Assembly (NCBI GenBank): GCA_965220315.1
Contig: CBDCPP010000001.1
Coordinates: forward strand, 1,178,001-1,242,000
Direction of reading: 5' to 3'
Source: JAPOXK01 sp965220315
GTDB taxonomy: Bacteria; Chloroflexota; Dehalococcoidia; Bin125
DNA: 64,000 nucleotides
Part shown: in pieces, positions 62,376-64,000 of the stretch
Numbering within the stretch: the first letter of the stretch is position 1
Layout: every line of letters starts with the position of its first letter
Notes under the pieces: model-generated
The model's database searches: none
The model's input: the letters and a program-made list of their open reading frames with translations, nothing else
Told to the model about the DNA's origin: nothing
Made by a program: the position numbers and the translations under genes

Positions 62376-63187
62376 GCGGCCTCATCGACACACACGCCCA
62401 TCTCCACGATCGCGCTTTCGATTCGGACCGGGCCTCCGTGCTCGCCCGCGCCCGTACGGCCGGCCTTGAAGCGGTCGTTACCGTCGGCACGGACCGAGTC
62501 GAGAGCGAAGCCGCAGTTGCGCTGGCGGAAGCCGAATCCGATATCTTCGCCACGGTCGGCCTGCATCCCCACGACGCCAAGGATTGGGACACACACCTGC
62601 GTGAACGCCTCGTCGCGCTGGCCCGGCGCAACGCAGTCGTGGCGATCGGTGAAATAGGACTTGACTACTTTCGTCTCCTCTCACCGCACTCCGCCCAGCA
62701 GCGAGCCTTCCACGAGCAGCTGGAAACCGCGAACGAGTTGCACTTGCCTGTGGTAGTGCATGCGCGCGCAGCGGACGAACCCGCCGCGTCCGTCCTTGAA
62801 GCATGGGCGCCTAGCGCCACTTGCGGCTACCCGCTGGGCGTGTTGCATTGCTTCGCCGGCGATGCAGCCCTAGCGATGCGCTACGTCCACCTGGGGTTCC
62901 TGATCTCGATTGCCGGGCCCGTCACCTACCCAAAAAGCGACCAGATCCGCTCAGTAGCAGCAGCCATCCCCCTGGAGTCTTTAGTCGTCGAGACCGACGC
63001 GCCCTACCTCCCACCCCAGCGCTGGCGGGGGCAGCGCAATGAACCCGAACGCATCTTTGAAACGGTTCGCTATATTGCGAAGTTGCGCGAAACCGACAGC
63101 GACGAACTACGCACCATCTGCGGCGAAAATGCACGACGGCTCTTCCGCTTGTCCGCCGCATCTTCCACCTGCGGAATACCTGCATGA
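62372..63187 (+). CDS. tatD: TatD-family metal-dependent DNase
   Basis: 271 residues. LIDTHAHLHDRAFDSD (metal HxH), GEIGLDYFR with metal Glu, VVVHARAADEPA, GVLHCFAGDA and ESLVVETDAPYLPPQRWRG, all metal-site motifs of the TatD amidohydrolase family. Often downstream of metG, as here. 3'-5' exonuclease or related activity. Confidence 0.94.
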   Translation: MSGLIDTHAHLHDRAFDSDRASVLARARTAGLEAVVTVGTDRVESEAAVALAEAESDIFATVGLHPHDAKDWDTHLRERLVALARRNAVVAIGEIGLDYFRLLSPHSAQQRAFHEQLETANELHLPVVVHARAADEPAASVLEAWAPSATCGYPLGVLHCFAGDAALAMRYVHLGFLISIAGPVTYPKSDQIRSVAAAIPLESLVVETDAPYLPPQRWRGQRNEPERIFETVRYIAKLRETDSDELRTICGENARRLFRLSAASSTCGIPA

Positions 63188-64000
63188 CAAGCGTGACGGC
63201 GCTTTATGGACCAGTCGCCGAAGATCTCACCCGAGTCGAAGAGGCGCTTAATTCGGTAGCGACCGCTGATTACGCGCCTCTTACAGAGATGCTTCAACAC
63301 GTCCTCCAACGGGGCGGTAAGCGCTTGCGCCCGGCGATCGCACTCCTGGCCGGAGGATTTGGAACATACGACATCGACCGGCAGGTACCGCTGGCCGCTT
63401 CGATCGAACTGTTGCACACGGCAACGCTCGTCCACGACGACGTGATCGACACCGCCGATACGCGGCGCGGCCACCCTACTGCTAATTCCAACTATGACAA
63501 CGCCGCCAGCGTCATGCTGGGCGACTACATGTTCGCTCACGCTGCGGAACTCGTCGCGCGCACCGGCGATATCCAGGTCATCCGGCTCTTCGCCGAGACT
63601 CTCATGATCATGGCCAAAGGCGAACTCAGCCAAGACATCAGCGCTTACGACATGGCAACCGGGAACTTGCGCGACTACTACGAGCGCATCGACGGCAAAA
63701 CAGCTTCACTCTTCGCCACGGCCAGCGCCGGTGGCGCGATGCTGGCCCGAGCCGACGATAGAATCGTCTGCGCGCTGCGCTCGTACGGCCATTCCGTGGG
63801 CATGGCCTTCCAAATCGTGGATGACATCCTCGACTTCACCAGCGACGCCGAGACGCTGGGCAAGCCTGTCGGAGGGGACTTACTAGCTGGCACGCTCACG
63901 CTGCCCGCGATCTTATTGATGGAAGCGAACCCGAAAGACAATCCGGTGCGACGGCTCTTCGTCACGGAAGATCCTGATTCTCGTGCCCAGCAGCTCCAAG
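63184..64000 (+). CDS. Polyprenyl diphosphate synthase, 3' partial
   Basis: ATG 63184 overlaps the tatD stop (ATGA) and the frame is open to the window end (272 codons), so the C-terminus is cut off. Trans-prenyltransferase motifs: GGKRLRPAIALLAGGF, first Asp-rich motif LVHDDVIDTADTRRGHPTAN, GDYMFAHAAELVARTG, GKTASLFATASAGGAML and second Asp-rich FQIVDDILDFTSDAETLGKP. Likely makes the long chain of menaquinone or undecaprenyl-type lipids. Confidence 0.94.
   Translation, partial: MTSVTALYGPVAEDLTRVEEALNSVATADYAPLTEMLQHVLQRGGKRLRPAIALLAGGFGTYDIDRQVPLAASIELLHTATLVHDDVIDTADTRRGHPTANSNYDNAASVMLGDYMFAHAAELVARTGDIQVIRLFAETLMIMAKGELSQDISAYDMATGNLRDYYERIDGKTASLFATASAGGAMLARADDRIVCALRSYGHSVGMAFQIVDDILDFTSDAETLGKPVGGDLLAGTLTLPAILLMEANPKDNPVRRLFVTEDPDSRAQQLQ

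Overview
The window is about 62-65% GC by eye and reads as a bacterial chromosome segment. I think it is from the phylum Chloroflexota, probably Dehalococcoidia or a SAR202-like relative. The reasons are the mix of secreted subtilase and fibronectin-III proteins ending in 'PGWN(M/L)V-W' type modules, the catabolic set of GMC oxidoreductase, hydantoinase B, DUF3500 and DinB proteins, the GuaB3-type IMP dehydrogenase, and the style of the PyrR/CAD operon. This is inference from family content; no rRNA is present to confirm it.

Layout. 1-12.7 kb: backbone catabolic and housekeeping genes: a partial GMC oxidoreductase, a frameshifted DinB gene, DUF3500 and hydantoinase B (minus strand), an esterase, an SRPBCC-like protein, the NAD-salvage pair pncA-pncB, RNase D, a zinc-free bL36 gene, proline dehydrogenase, a PaaI thioesterase, a Trm112-like protein and an exported protein. 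12.98-21.56 kb: a pyrimidine operon pyrR-pyrB-pyrC-carA-(small membrane protein)-carB-pyrK with most genes overlapping by 4-8 nt. A textbook PyrR-binding RNA hairpin lies in the leader, next to short leader ORFs. pyrD sits apart at 26.9 kb. 21.6-26.8 kb: an orphan DNA methyltransferase, two tandem metallo-beta-lactamase-fold hydrolases, a NYN-domain protein, an Mrp ATPase with a degraded N-terminus, and a small zinc-ribbon protein with a clear promoter and terminator.

27.9-50.6 kb is an accessory region bracketed by tRNA-Pro(TGG) and tRNA-Arg(CCG). A large serine recombinase, broken at its 5' end, overlaps the tRNA-Pro gene antisense. Behind it lie fragments of fibronectin-III secreted proteins, a GAF-PAS-histidine kinase-receiver-wHTH fusion, a giant (about 1904 aa) subtilisin-like exoprotease, and a deletion remnant of a second copy of the same kinase. 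A 130-bp direct repeat (34.14 and 41.95 kb) and an att-like core plus recombinase C-terminus remnant at 34.3 kb suggest two related elements integrated in tandem. Further right are a cyclophilin, a metallopeptidase interrupted by an amber codon, a glycosyltransferase, an operon of Gly/His-rich lipoprotein, response regulator and frameshifted histidine kinase flanked by a 63-bp direct repeat, and an IS21 transposase remnant. Almost all broken genes in the window are here.

50.7-64 kb returns to a dense conserved backbone: VOC protein, ComM/YifB, RelA/SpoT, hisS, prfA-prmC, guaB3, rsmI, metG-tatD-polyprenyl synthase (the last runs off the window).

No CRISPR array, rRNA operon or replication origin was seen. 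The lesions use TGA, TAA and TAG, so they indicate gene decay or sequencing errors, not a changed genetic code.
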